Of a stretch of 64,000 bases of DNA, positions 24,321 to 36,123 are shown in pieces (the stretch's first letter is position 1; each line of letters begins with the position of its first letter). Position numbers and translations under genes: made by a program. Source of the stretch: Tetracentron sinense (Eukaryota > Streptophyta > Magnoliopsida > Trochodendrales > Trochodendraceae). Location: positions 9,908,416 to 9,972,415 of the forward strand of contig CM026564.1 of assembly GCA_015143295.1 (NCBI GenBank). The letters are read 5' to 3'. The notes beneath the pieces were generated by a model. It was not told the DNA's origin. It ran no database searches and saw nothing but the letters and a program-made list of their open reading frames with translations.

Positions 24321-25871
24321 ATGAGAATAGCATTAACAATATAAAATAGAATAAATGAACAAAACAACAATAAAATTGTATACAAATTATTTTTAAAAAA
24401 ATTAAGACATATTTATTAACATATAAACGAAACATTCTATTAGGCAAATGAATACATTTTATATGTATTTGTAATAACATAACTCAAAAAATATAATGAA
24501 TTCAAAACATTACAATTAAGGTATAAAAATTAATGTTTTAAAAAAAAAAACTAAGACATATTGCTTAAAAATAACAAAGAAACACTCCATTATCAAAATC
24601 AATACATGTCCTACATATTTTATGAAAAGATAAAAATAATAAGAAAAAAGTACATAAAAAAGTCATTTTTTTGTATAGAAAAAAAGTAGCCCTAATGCCC
24701 AAAGAAACACTTGGTCATGGATTTCAAATGAACTCCATGTATCTTAACAATATCTATATTGTTTTAGTCATAAATATGATTGTAATCAAAAGAAAAGGGA
24801 AAACTTACCTGATTCGAAAAACAATGGAAAATTCTGATGATAGAATCTTCAATCTGTAGATCGGAGATCCAAAATGTGTTTTTGATATCTACGAGGCCAT
24901 TTGGCATCAATTATGTGGTTCTCCGATTTTAAAAGCAAATCAATCTAAATTCTCTAAAGTGATTCCGTGTTGAGAACCCGGTTAGAAACAGTCATAATCC
25001 ATTATAGAGAATGGAAACGACAAATTCACGTTTATATAATTAAGAAAAAGGATCACTCTTATATTATTCCAACTGGATTATATAATAAAATTTCATCCAT
25101 CTAATTATGAAGCCTCATTAAATTGCCTAAATTATATTGTTATGCTACAAATATTAAATATGTCATGCTTTTGTGTTGGAGGTGGTGGTGGGTTGGTGGC
25201 GCTGGTGGTGAGGGGTGGTGGTGAAGGGTGGAGGTAGCGGTGGGGGTGGGGAGTGGTGGTGGCAATGGCGGTAGCTGTGGGAGAGGAAAGAGGTAGGGAG
25301 AAAGAAAGGAGTTAGGGAGAGATGAGATTTACCAAACCCACAACCAACAATAGAAACCACAATAAAAAGGACTAAAATCCATTGTATATCAAATAAGTGA
25401 AACAATCAAAATGGAAGTTTTACCAACAAATTTGGAAAAATCGATAAAGAAAAAGAGGATCACAAGAAAATTTTCTCCTTGAGATGGTTCTAAAGGGCCT
25501 TGAGATTTGTCTGGAGTTGTGAATAGACTCGTAACATCCAACCATTTTGCAAAGTTGATTGAGCCTATTAAAGTGAAGAGAACACAACCATTTCTTTGAT
25601 TATTGAAGAGAAACATGGACACCATAGATGAAGAATAGAAAAATTGGAGAAAGATGCTTGAAGACCTTAATATCCAGATGCGAGACGCTCCAAGCCCTCT
25701 GAAAAAACCTTAGAAGAGAAATGGTTGAGAGAGAGAGAGGACGAAGAGGAGTTAAGGGTTTCTTACTATTCTTAAAAAGGGTTATAAAATTACTGTGTTG
25801 GGTTTTTCTTTAACGAAAATAATTTATTAAGTTCCCTGTATTATCATTGGAAAAACTGGAATCATTAAGGG
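24321..25871. other. AT-rich intergenic with a GGT-rich tract
   Basis: No gene. 25170-25285 is a G-rich stretch of GGTGGTGG and GGGTGG units with quadruplex-forming potential. The remaining sequence shows no recognisable family. Confidence 0.5.
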
Positions 25872-26646
25872 CATGGTTGTTAAATCTTTGCGATTTACGA
25901 TTCAAATCCTACGATTCGATTCGAATCCCAAGCAAAATGATTCAAATCGGATGTGAAAATCTTAATTGGGTAAATCCCATTTGATTTGCGATTCATATTA
26001 CGATTTGCGATTTAAATCGTACGATTCATGCGATTTATACGATTCGAGCACGAAACCCCTTTTACGGATCAATACTTAAAAAATATTTTTATTATTTTGA
26101 TTTTTAAAAATGTACTTTATGGTTTTTAAGAAGAGAGAAGAAACATGAAAACCCCTATTACGGACATGCCAAAACCCCTATTTGGGTTGTCTCTCTGTTG
26201 CTGTGAAACGAAAAAAAAAAAATTAAGAAGGAAGGAGAAAGATGATGGAGTTGGATTTTGGGAAAACTTAATAGTTTATTTTATTAGCCTTTTTATTGTA
26301 CAAGTCTTTTGATACTTCATCTCATACAACATGATTCTATGAGTTTACTTTTGTTGATTTATCTTTTAATGAGAATGGTTTTTTTTTTCCATTTTAGGGA
26401 GAACATTTGCATTTTTTTATAGTGTATGCAATAATATATTCATTACTTTCTTTTATTAATAGATATGAATGAAATCCTTTGGATAATAGATTATTCTATT
26501 TTTCTGATTTATTAAATAATTTTTTGTATTTTTTAAGCAATTTTAAAAAAAATGAATTGAATCTTACGATTTACGATTTGAATCCCAATTTAAATCGAAT
26601 CGGTCCTAAAACGATTTTACGATTCGATTACGATTTAACAACCTTG
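25872..26646. mobile_element. Non-autonomous hAT-like element, family C, copy 1
   Basis: Starts CATGGTTGTTAAATC and ends GATTTAACAACCTTG, with perfect duplications ATTAAGGG at 25864-25871 and 26647-26654. Subterminal zones are made of CGATTTACGATTC-like repeats; the core is AT-rich and non-coding. Confidence 0.88.
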
Positions 26647-26689
26647 ATTAAGGGTATTAATGTCGAAGCATATTTATAGAATAAGCCGA

Positions 26690-26847
26690 GCCGAACTGTC
26701 TGTTACTCATGTTCGGCTAGTTTATTATACGAGCTTACACCATTAGGTCGGTTCGGCTTGACAAGCTGTAGGATTTTGTACAAGCTCATCTCATTTCGAA
26801 CCGAGTCAAGTTGCCTCTTGAGCTGGATCAACTCTTTGACAGCCCTA
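26690..26847. mobile_element. hAT end fragment, family B-like
   Basis: GCCGAGCCGAACTG, CGGTTCGGCTTGAC and a terminal CTTTGACAGCCCTA match the style of family A/B right ends. The left end is missing, next to the family C element. Confidence 0.5.
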
Positions 26848-27173
26848 CTGTAGGTACACCATGGTTAAAAGAACATGCTAGCTATTTTATGTTATCTTCT
26901 ATTGTTGAGGGTTTTATCTATAATTTTTTGCTGTTATATTACCCATCAGTGGCAATTTAGATGCCCTTTCCTAAGCTTTTCAGTGTCATTGGGTTGCATG
27001 ATGAATGGAATGTTGGGTGCGAGCTTTAGTTTCCGCTTATACAACAAATCAGGAGGATATATCGTAGAACAAACTGATGGAACAGGGTTTGAAGTGTATT
27101 CTTCTGTTATTATGAAATTATAGTTGCAACAATGAGAGATTAATTATTGACTTATTTTTGTGGTAGGAACTTA
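26848..27173 (+). promoter_or_regulatory. 5' flank or leader of the FAR1-related gene
   Basis: No conserved coding sequence. A CTTATTTTTGTGGTAG tract ending at 27165 could be a 3' splice site for an untranslated first exon, because it sits 8 bases before the chosen ATG. No clear TATA box was found. Confidence 0.3.
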
Positions 27174-27719
27174 ATGGCAAGTACCTCAGGTGAAGGACTC
27201 GATTTAGTAGAAAGCGACAAGGGTTCAAGTGATGAAACTTTAAATGACCATAGAAGCAATGAAGATGGGCAGTTGGAGAGCTGCGATTCACTTGGTACTA
27301 TCAATAATGAGCTGATACCGATAGAGCCATCTGTGGAAGAGGGATCTTTAGAACCATATACTGGAATGACATTTAAATCGGTAGATGATGTGAGAGATTT
27401 CTATAGTGCATATGCCACACGTACAGGTTTCTCCATTCGCACAAATCGTATACGACACTCACAAAGAAACAGGGCTGTAATAGCTCGGGACTATGTTTGT
27501 TCAAGAGAAGGTTTTCGTGCAGCAAAGCATACACATAGGAAAGACAGGATTCTTCCGCCGCGGCCAATCACAAGAGAAGGATGCAAGGCAATGATAAGGG
27601 TGGCTGTGAGGGATGAAGGTAAATGGATAGTCACCAAGTTTTTACAAGAGCACAATCACAAGCTAATGACTCATAATAAAGTTTCAGGGGAATTGCCAAT
27701 GATACACATACTGAGTGAG
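27174..27719 (+). CDS. FAR1-related sequence (FRS)-like short protein, exon 1
   Basis: Exon 1 encodes residues 1-182 of a 249-residue protein. Residues 1-60 are acidic and Ser-rich. Residues 62-162 are a FAR1 DNA-binding domain (WRKY-GCM1-type zinc fold): YTGMTFKSVDDVRDFYSAYA, TRTGFSIR, the zinc ligands C109, C137, H160 and H162 (VCSREGF, REGCKAMI, EHNH). Full-length FRS proteins continue into a MULE transposase and a SWIM finger; here neither follows. Exon 1 ends in LSE at 27719, followed by GTAGGT, phase 0. I chose the ATG at 27174 because a possible splice acceptor separates it from the in-frame upstream ATG at 27147. Short FAR1-domain proteins of this layout are known in plants and probably act in the nucleus as regulators of FHY3/FAR1-type factors (inference). 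Confidence 0.85.
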
Positions 27720-28785
27720 GTAGGTCTGATATCGACTATTACACCCAATGGTGTTTCTGACTTATTTATCTATGCAATAGATTTCACTAAATGAGGTTAT
27801 TACTGAAATTAGAATAAGGAATTGTAATTAAACTTTAGGTTCAAAAGTTGAAGTTAGTTTGGGATTGCTAGTCCTTCATTCATGAACCGCCATACTGAAT
27901 TCCATTTGTTTTTGTTTATAGCAAGGCTGGTTAAAGATGTATCTGCAATAAGTTCATAATCAGGAATTAGGTTTCAATTGTATTAGATGAACGCTATGAA
28001 AATATTCAACAACGTCTAGTACATGGATTATATATAACTCAAGGGTAAGCTTTATATGCTTTTCTTGAAAGACCTACTAATTTGTGGTGATAGGCTGAAT
28101 TTTTGATAGGGCTCACATGGGACCCACCATTATCAGAAGGGGATAAAAAGATTGTGTGAAGTTGATGGAAGCAAGAGGGCCTAGATAGGGTGAACACTTA
28201 GTGTGGTGGCGACCACGGGAAGTAATAACTAATCAGGTAAGATCTTTAGATCCCGGTGTTTGAAGGATAGAGATTGTATATACTGCACAATCTGAATTTG
28301 TGGAGCGGCGCGGTTTGATTCAAATGGTGAGTGATTCAAAGGAGTGAGAGAGGGTAATCCTTCTAAGGAAAGGGCCAATATATTTTGTAACATGAAGTAC
28401 TGAGGATTAGAGAAGATTATGAAGAAGTTAAATCTCCCCCTTTCCAGACTGAAGAATCCATTAACAACACTAAGTTTTTCTCTACCAGTACAGATAAAAT
28501 AAGAGGAAAAAGGGATGCACCTGACTCAATAATCCATGACAGAGAGTTGGAAAGGACACAGATTAGCACTAAGTGCAGATCCATGAATACCTAAGTGAAC
28601 GAAGGCAGCCGATAAAGTACTCTCCAACTGTGACATCATTCAATAGAGACTCTCAAGCTCATGTTTGGGAATAGTAAGTTAGTGACCTGATTAGATGTAT
28701 CATGCGAAGTAGACTAAGGTAAGCATGTAACTCAAGTTAAAGAAGAACCAGAAGCAGATGAGACACTATGAGCAGTAGAGGACCG
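27720..28785. other. FAR1-related gene intron, 5' part
   Basis: Intron sequence from the GTAGGT donor. No coding sequence is supported. The right part (from about 28080) is probably the decayed pol side of the copia relic that follows, but I could not match motifs. Confidence 0.5.
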
Positions 28786-28794
28786 GTCTGATTA

Positions 28795-29469
28795 AACTTC
28801 GGGAGACAATCCACTATGTTCCAACATGTCTCCCTGTTATACCGAGAAGGACCACAATGAGTAAACTTCAACTTGTCCTTGTCATCAGAAGTAGTGCCTG
28901 ACTTTCCATGACCATGACTACCTTCACATCTAAGGGAAGTATTATTGGTAAGAGCTGTTCTCCCTGGAGTACTTTAAGATATATCCATGAATCTCCTACA
29001 ACTCTACTCTCGCTGAAGAAGAGAAAAACAAATGAAGGTAGAGTCTCACCCCCAGAATGTCAGCCCTTATTACCTATTTACGTCATACTCTTGATTCACT
29101 CCATGAAGAAAGTCAAAACACTTTTTTCTACTCAATTCTGGTGCGTTGCTCACAAGCACGCTTTGAACATGATATGGGCTGGAAATGATTTTGTTCATCC
29201 CATAAACCTCACAATCCAGCATAGTATCTCCCCTGTTTGAATATGCTGATAGTGCCTATCAACCCATACACCTTAGCATAATTCTGCTTATAGGAATTAG
29301 ATTCTGCAACAAAATCCCACAATTCCTTTGTTGCATCCACTAACATGAATGTCTTACTAGTAGTCAGTTCCATAGAATGTAGAAGCCATGACATTACAGT
29401 TATGGTCTCAAAATCCCAATCTACAACGAATTTATCAGTCATCAGGTCAAGGAATGGTACGATCAACAT
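28795..29469 (-). pseudogene. Copia gag relic
   Basis: The open minus-strand stretch 29209-29469 (86 codons) carries VMSWLLHSMELTTSKTFML and DATKELWDFVAESNS, the UBN2/retrotran-gag pattern of plant copia elements. Further on, FTHCGPSRYNRETCW at about 28795-28860 is a degenerate knuckle (HCG...ETCW). Stops and frame changes separate the two. Non-functional. Confidence 0.65.
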
Positions 29470-30150
29470 ATCTCAACTTTTTTGCCCCAGGATCCATAGC
29501 ACTAGATAATTTGAACCATTAAACTTTACTGTTATTATTTAAATAACATGTCCTTCATTACTAGCACCACTATGTGGAGATCCAATTTTAACATCGTCCA
29601 TGATCAAACACCTTGAAAACCAAGCAAAATCAGCCCACAAGACACGTCCGGAGACTTCTAACACTACAAAGCCCATATATATAGTAAACAATGGACTGGT
29701 TTTCACCAAATAGCAATGATAAACTATTAACTAACCAGATGCAACCTTTTCAACAAAAACCAATGTATAAAAGGAAAAAAAGTCACTCCTTGCAGAAAAT
29801 ATGGTCTGAAGAATCATTCACCAGAATTTCAAAACTTAACCAAATGGTCCATGACAACTTTCCATCTTGAGAATCTCATCAAAAAGCACTAAATGGATAT
29901 GGTAAAAAAATTACTCCAGATTTGTATTTTTCACAAAAAAGATCACAACTCTCTCAAAATTCATCCAATCCTCATGAAATTTGATTCAAAATTCTCCTAA
30001 AATCAAACCCTCTTAAAAAAATCCTTTAAAGTTGCGATTGTAGTGCTGGTCCTACAACTACTGACATCAGCATTTGCTGTGATTTCCCTCGAATTCCCTA
30101 GTTTCTCTGGTTAAATATAGACACTTCTCCTGAATTAGAAAGGCTATGAT

Positions 30151-31663
30151 CATGGTTCAAAATATTAGTATCGGTTGCCGTATCGGTAAGTTCAAAATAG
30201 GATATGTATCGACGTATCGGATGGGTACGGTGGAAAAAATCAGGATACACTAAGAAATGTTTGGATACGCAATAAAAAACTTGGATACCTTGCATAAAAT
30301 TTCTTTCAATGCAAATATAAACTATTAACAAACTAAATGAAGGTCTCCAATTATGTTTATAACTATACATATGAGAGTTGAGTATTTATAAGTTAAAAAA
30401 GGCGTGCATGTTGTGCGATAAGAATGTATGAAAATACAAACCATAGTCACTTAGCTAAGTATATGAAAAACAATTTAGATCATGGTTTAAAAAATCGCCG
30501 AAACCGTTACGTAACGCCCGTTACGTAAAGGTTTCGGTGGCCTCCGATACTCGATACCATACCTTTACCCGTTTATCCCAAAACAAAAACGTAATGCTTG
30601 AAACCGTTACGTAACGGGCGTTTCGCCCGATATGTAAAGGTTTCGGCCGTAGGACTGAGTTTCGAAAATCCCTAAACTCATTCTTATACCTCATCTTTGC
30701 TTCATCTTTTCTTCTCTACCTATTTTTAGTATATTTTTTTTCCTAAAATCATTTTGTTTTTTGTTGATTAACAACATGATTTGAGGTTTAATTCATACAT
30801 TTGAAGGAATCCAAGGTAGGTTCTTTATTTCGGGTATGGTTTTCGCCTAAACTCATTTATTATATGTTTTTTATTTTTTTATATTTATTGGAATTTTTTG
30901 GATTTTTTTAAAGAAAATAAAAAAGTAAAGGCCGAAACCGTTACGTAACGCCGTTACATAAAGGTTTCGGCTGTGTCCGTTACAGTGTCCGAAACCGGTT
31001 TTTTAAACCTTGATTTAGATATCAAAACCTTACATTCAATAAGTTAAATAAGAATGTGTTGAATTACAACTATAAATTTTAAGATTAATGTAGGTCTTTT
31101 TATGCTAAACTGGTAGACTAATAGTTGATTTTTTGACCTTGTAGATGAAAATATTTTTTAAGACTAAAGTACGTGACTTTTTTTGCGAAACTTTTGGGTT
31201 TTGATAATTTTTGATATAATAAAGTTTATGAAATTTTGATATTTGAGAAATACCTTATTATTTGAAAATTAAAATTTTGACCCAAACCTTAAAAGGTGTT
31301 AAAAAGAGGATTTTGTTCTTGAACTGAAAGTTGACTTTTTATTCTTCAAGAATTTGGATCAAAGATAATTTTTATTGAATTCAAATGGGGGGATAACTTT
31401 ATTGGCATATTAATATTTTAAGTGAATGAAAGTAATATAAATTTAAAATCATTTGCTTATATAATATTTTATATAAATAAGTTGTGCGTATCAAGTCTGT
31501 GCTGTGGATTCTAGTGTAAATGGAAGGAGTGAAAAAAATTAATTGAAAAATCCCCCATATCTGGCATGTATCGGTCTGATAGGGGGGATTTTTTTTTCCA
31601 GTGTATCGGGTAGCTCCAAACAAGATACGTATCGGTCGATACATATCGATATTTTAAACCATG
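30151..31663. mobile_element. hAT-like element, family C, copy 2, inserted in the copia PBS
   Basis: Starts CATGGTTCAAAATATTAG and ends CGATATTTTAAACCATG, with perfect duplications GCTATGAT at 30143-30150 and 31664-31671. Subterminal zones repeat GTATCGG/CCGATAC motifs. It contains a second element at 30481-31012, leaving about 980 bp of its own sequence. No transposase ORF was recognised. Confidence 0.88.
30481..31012. mobile_element. hAT-like element, family C, copy 3, nested in copy 2
   Basis: Starts CATGGTTTAAAAAATCGCCG and ends CGGTTTTTTAAACCTTG, with perfect duplications ATTTAGAT at 30473-30480 and 31013-31020. Subterminal repeats CCGAAACCGTTACGTAACG occur in both orientations. The core is AT-rich. 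Confidence 0.9.
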
Positions 31664-31930
31664 GCTATGATACCAACTTGTAATAGAAGATTGTGGTTTG
31701 AAGGAGAAAGAAAAGAAGAGCATGAAGAATGGGAGAATGTTTTTCTACATGATCCCAAGATCTTTATAATTAAAAAAATATATGTTGGATAGTAATTCCC
31801 TTACACATTAACATGCAATACATTAGGCCCACAGAGAGAAAAAAGACAAATATACCTTACATTTATTTCTAAGCAAATATTGCCCTTACAGTTAAAGGAG
31901 AGGAATTTCAAAGTTATGTGGAGTATGGAT

Positions 31931-33521
31931 AGAAATTGACAGTGAATGAGGTGATTGATGCTTGAAACTTGAAAGGCGGACTACTTTACTCAAAAGGCGA
32001 AATCTATAATTAAGAGATGATGCTTTGGTCTTTCGTTTTTCGAAGCTTAATACAAGTGGGAGTTCTTTTGGTTAGGGTTGTGGCAAAGGGCATCTTAATG
32101 CCCACATCTTAATGATGTGGGCATCTTAATGATGTGGGAGGGCATTACACTACGTGTTTCTTATGGCCCTTAAGAGTGGGATCTCTAATGTTATTAGCTT
32201 CTCTGAAAGAAAAAATAGTGTCATGTCGTGTTAAGGGGCTTCCAATGATGAGGAAAGCGATCTCAAGTTAATATATGATCAGTATGCAATCACTTAAATA
32301 TGCAGACATGCACAAAGTGCATTAGTCTATTAAATAAATTATGAGGGTATAACAAAATTGAAATCATTAATTATGACTACAATGTCATGAGAACTCTTAG
32401 AAATGAGACCACCCAGTTCCTTGCTAGTTATTAGATGGGTTTGTTAGAAACTAGGGCAACATTAGCTAATTATCATATTATTAACAAAAGTTGAATAATT
32501 CTAGTCTAGCAGATACAGGACTGTTACTAACCTTGGACAAGGGCAGGTGTTTGACTCCCTTGGGTCTAGACACCCCAATTAGTTGCTTGGAACCAAAACC
32601 TTCATAAAATTGACATCATATTATGAGGAATAACTGGTGTGCATTACGGTTTCGGTTGTAACAGCCAAAAGCTTACGGAACAAAATTACGTAAAGGTTTT
32701 AGCTAAACCCGTTATGCACACCAAAATCAACTAAACTCATTACACACACCAAAACCGTTATTTAAACCTTGGATTTAAAACTCACTACACTAAATTTCAA
32801 CTGAAATTCTGATGGGTGTTTATTTCTTTTCATGTCATAAATTCGAAGGACTTCATCTATGTTACCTTTTTAATGATCACTACTGCTTGGAAGGATTGAT
32901 TTGATTTCTCTAAGATTCATTAGATGCTTGATAAGATTGGGAATGTAAATGGATCAGTTTGACCTTTAATGAGGGAAATATACCCTTCATATACCCATAA
33001 TGTACAAAGAATTGAAGGACTAAAATAGCCATGCAGGCTGCAGATATAGTCTGTTATATCTCTCTGCGAATTCTGTGTGTTCATACTACCTGTCAATACT
33101 TACCTCAGGACAGAAGCCCCAAAAAGGCCACTTTCTCTACCTATGCAATACGTATGGAATACATGCAAGGATTGAGGTGGGAACCACAGCTTGGAGTGGT
33201 TTCCACTTATGTTGAAAAGGGACCTGTGAACTGATCTTCACCATGCAACTGTGACATCCTTTCCGGCTGTCAGAAATAATTCACGGAGCAGTGGAAAGTG
33301 TTGTGGGTTAAATGGTTATGGCCAAGTTGACTTTCAGCCTATGTGATTTGCTAGATGAGACCCATCTGAATCTGGATCCCAATCCACCTCCAACTATGTG
33401 CTAATTGTGTGACAGTCACACAGGTCAGGAGAAGGGCTTCTTGTAATGGGAGTAGTCCCCATATAATATCGTAGTTCTTTTCAGTAGCAACTAACTTTTA
33501 GTATACACATTGTTTTTGCAG
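31931..33521. other. FAR1-related gene intron, 3' part
   Basis: No coding sequence. 32640-32767 is a broken family C fragment (GGTTTCGGTTG at the left, GTTATTTAAACCTTG at the right end) lacking its other terminus. The intron ends TTGTTTTTGCAG at 33521. Confidence 0.55.
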
Positions 33522-33725
33522 GATGAGAAGGATAAGAAAATTCAGGATCTATCCAACGAGCTGCAGCATGAGAGAGAGCGATCTGCAGCTTTACAACAAC
33601 AGCTACATATGGTTCTGAATGATCTTGACGAACACGCAGAATACTTATCTATAAGAATCGAAGACATAGTTAGCAATGTGAGAGAAGTAGAGTCTGAAGG
33701 ACAAGAGCTTTCAAACCACAGATAG
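33522..33725 (+). CDS. FAR1-related sequence (FRS)-like short protein, exon 2
   Basis: This encodes residues 183-249 and the stop. It starts GATGAGAAGGATAAG right after the TTTGCAG acceptor, in phase 0, so LSE from exon 1 continues as DEKDKKIQDLSNELQ. The segment is a heptad-rich coiled coil (ELQHERERSAALQQQLHMV, then DLDEHAEYLSIRIEDIV). A coiled coil after the FAR1 domain is the usual C-terminus of the short FAR1-domain proteins and probably mediates dimerisation (family knowledge plus inference). The intron before it is 5.8 kb and full of transposons, so low or alternative splicing is possible. Confidence 0.82.
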   Translation, partial: DEKDKKIQDLSNELQHERERSAALQQQLHMVLNDLDEHAEYLSIRIEDIVSNVREVESEGQELSNHR

Positions 33726-34240
33726 AGTACAGTTGGTAGATTTTCCTTTGCTGTTGGAGGCTGGTTAAGTTAGCAAATTGGATAACTAAACTACTGTGGC
33801 TACATTTCAGCTTGAGTCACTTGCTCCGCAGTCAAGACGGGTGAGCCGTGCTTAGGTCGTTTGGAGTTTGGTTACATCTGGCATCTTTAATTACCCTCTA
33901 TTGACCAATACGAGGAATGCATGAAGGTTTCCTACCAGTCTATGGCTATCTACATTTTGATCTTCCTTGAAATTCAACCAGTTGGGGATCATTCTAACGG
34001 TTCCATCTCTGATATTTTTTTAAAAAAATCTGTTAGTTATTATTTTCAATATGACTGTCCAAGACAAGGCGCAATATATTGGATGGCATGCAAATTCAAA
34101 TTTGTCTGCATAGGAATTTCTCTTAGAGACCCATCCCGCGGTGAGTTCCTTGTCTTCCTGTACATGTAAAGGTATTTTATTTATTAGCAAATTGTGTCCG
34201 AACAGCCACTGTATTTTCAGCTAATAAGAGAATAAAAGCC
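33726..34240 (+). other. Probable 3' UTR of the FAR1-related gene
   Basis: Unique, non-coding sequence after the stop. AATAAAAG at 34231-34238 is a plausible poly-A signal. Confidence 0.45.
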
Positions 34241-34605
34241 CATCTTTTGTGTGTCTGTGTATGTGTTCTTACCCCTTTATCTTTATTATTATTATTATTA
34301 TTATGAGTTCCTTTTCTACAGGAAGGAAAATCTGTTAATGAGGGTGGTCATTTAAAGTGGAGGGAAAATAATGGGAGTAATTTTATGTTTACTTGGGTCA
34401 GCTGGAACTTCTAACTGTAATCAGTGTTTCGCACTGTCCTGTTTGGAAATAGTTTTTCGAATATATCATAGTCAGGAAAAGAGGAATGATCTCCCTTTTT
34501 TTTGGTAAGAAGGAATGATCTCCCTGAATGACTCAAAAAGGGAGATTCTTGAGTCTAAATCCTTTTAGTCCAGGTGGACCACTTAATTTTGTATAGGTCA
34601 ACATC

Positions 34606-34890
34606 TGCTTATTTGCGGATACCCGAAGAGACTAGTCCTTGGCTTGAAGGCTTTGGGACAACCTCCGTTACTAATAAATAAATAAATACACACCCTGGGC
34701 TTGTCCCAGTTGTAAGTGTCTCCCCAACAAGGGGTAGGTTTCGGTCTTGATCCTGGGGGGTATGGTTGTAATATTCACCTCTTAGCCAAACTTCAAATGC
34801 TAGGCAATAGACACTTACATTTAGAACAAATACTAACCAAGATAACCCCAAAGTTGAGAGAACCCCAAAAAAAAAAAAAAAAAAAAAAAT
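34606..34890 (+). mobile_element. SINE-like retroposon sequences with poly-A tail
   Basis: 34606-34665 (GAGACTAGTCCTTGGCTTG, then TTTGGGACAACCTCCGTTAC) is closely similar to 36513-36578. A second unit runs to 34866 and ends in about 25 A residues. This looks like SINE 3' ends; the heads are unclear. The spaces 34241-34605 and 34891-35574 hold no gene. Confidence 0.5.
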
Positions 34891-35574
34891 TTGCTTATGG
34901 TCCTGTTACGGGCGGCAGTCTGTATGGATTGAACATAGCCTAAAATTGGTAATCTTGACTATCAAATCAATCTTCATCTGGGTGGTTTAAACAAAATGTT
35001 GTCGACTGTAATGTGATTGATCAAATTAGAATAAAAAAAAAAAAAAAAAACAGAATTAAGAGTTGTATTGGGAAACCATGTTTTTTTCTTTGTTTTCATC
35101 TATTTTATCAGCAACCAAACATAGTTAGCAAGTCCTAAGTTCACCCATTGGATGGTGATTATCAACTAAATTGGCAATGTGCATGAGACATGCCCTAATA
35201 TATAAAGCAGGTGAGGGTCGATTCCACCGGTTCAAGTTTCAAGGCTATAACCGCACAAGTTGTGCAAAGAGAGAAGCTGTGTTTTTGTGGAAGTTAAACT
35301 AGCACCGCACAATGTATAAAAGAGGTACTGGTCAAATTCACAGGAGGGAGAAATATAAGCTCAGTTATATGCATTAATCCTAAAATCAAATTGATACTAC
35401 ATCCTCCAACAATTTAACTCCACTTTAAATGGGTACCGGACAAATTCAAATTCACAGCCAAACATTCCCTCTAGAAGAGAGGAACTTCAAGAATACAAAG
35501 TTCATTCAAGACTTGAAATGAATCATCTAAAAACGGTACCACCATTTTTTTTTTCTCTTAGATATATAATTTAT

Positions 35575-36123
35575 TTATCTCCTCTTTTTTCTTAACAATG
35601 ACCCTGCGCGCAGAAACATCTGGTCAACCTCATCAAGGTCTGGCAACTCTACATCTTTCCCCAGTGCACCGACCTTCTTCGAGTCCATAGAAATTTGACG
35701 CAGGTGCTCCTTGAAATCCTCTGGCTCTCCATCACTTTCTGTTGGCAACCTATCAAACTCATCCAAATAAAGAGGACGTTCTCCCTTCACATCCACCTCT
35801 TCGTCAGATTCCGTCTCAAAAATATCTGACAAAGCTTCGGAGTCTGACATTATAGCTGAATCCGTCGTAGAATCATCATCGGAGTGTTCAACATTTTCAG
35901 CCATTATCTCCCCCAGCTTGTCTGAAATCTGTAACTTCTCATCAAGAATGCGGCCATAATTAATATGGTCAATCTCAGTCTTGTCAGTTTCTTTTACAAC
36001 ATCGCTATTATTTTCATGTCTCCTTTTTGCCTGCTCTTGAAGTAACTCAAGGTCCTGTTCCAGCCTAGGAATGAATTTTCTTACAGCTCGAAGACCGTCT
36101 CTGTATTTGGATTTGTCTAATGC
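35575..36123 (-). CDS. CRM-domain protein (At3g25440-like), exon 4
   Basis: This C-terminal exon gives residues 283-464 and the stop. It opens with ALDKSKYRDGLRAVRKFIPR immediately after a TTTTATGCAG acceptor (phase 0). A helical, charged region follows, then an acidic tail (DDDSTTDSAIMSDSEALSD) and a basic end (LLRKKRR). The acidic tail lies outside the RNA-binding fold, and its role is unknown. The stop codon lies 1.85 kb from the stop of the convergent FAR1-related gene. Confidence 0.88.
   Translation of the reverse strand, partial: ALDKSKYRDGLRAVRKFIPRLEQDLELLQEQAKRRHENNSDVVKETDKTEIDHINYGRILDEKLQISDKLGEIMAENVEHSDDDSTTDSAIMSDSEALSDIFETESDEEVDVKGERPLYLDEFDRLPTESDGEPEDFKEHLRQISMDSKKVGALGKDVELPDLDEVDQMFLRAGSLLRKKRR

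Larger units (their letters stand above)
28786..31930 (-). mobile_element. Copia relic in the FAR1-related gene intron, reverse orientation
   Basis: On the minus strand: an LTR-like segment beginning right of about 31676, a tRNA-Met-type primer-binding site TTGGTATCATAGCC (complement of 31664-31677), a leader, a gag relic (29209-29469) and a zinc-knuckle relic (about 28795-28860). The 3' LTR was not found, so both ends are approximate. It is interrupted by the hAT element at 30151-31663. Confidence 0.6.
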
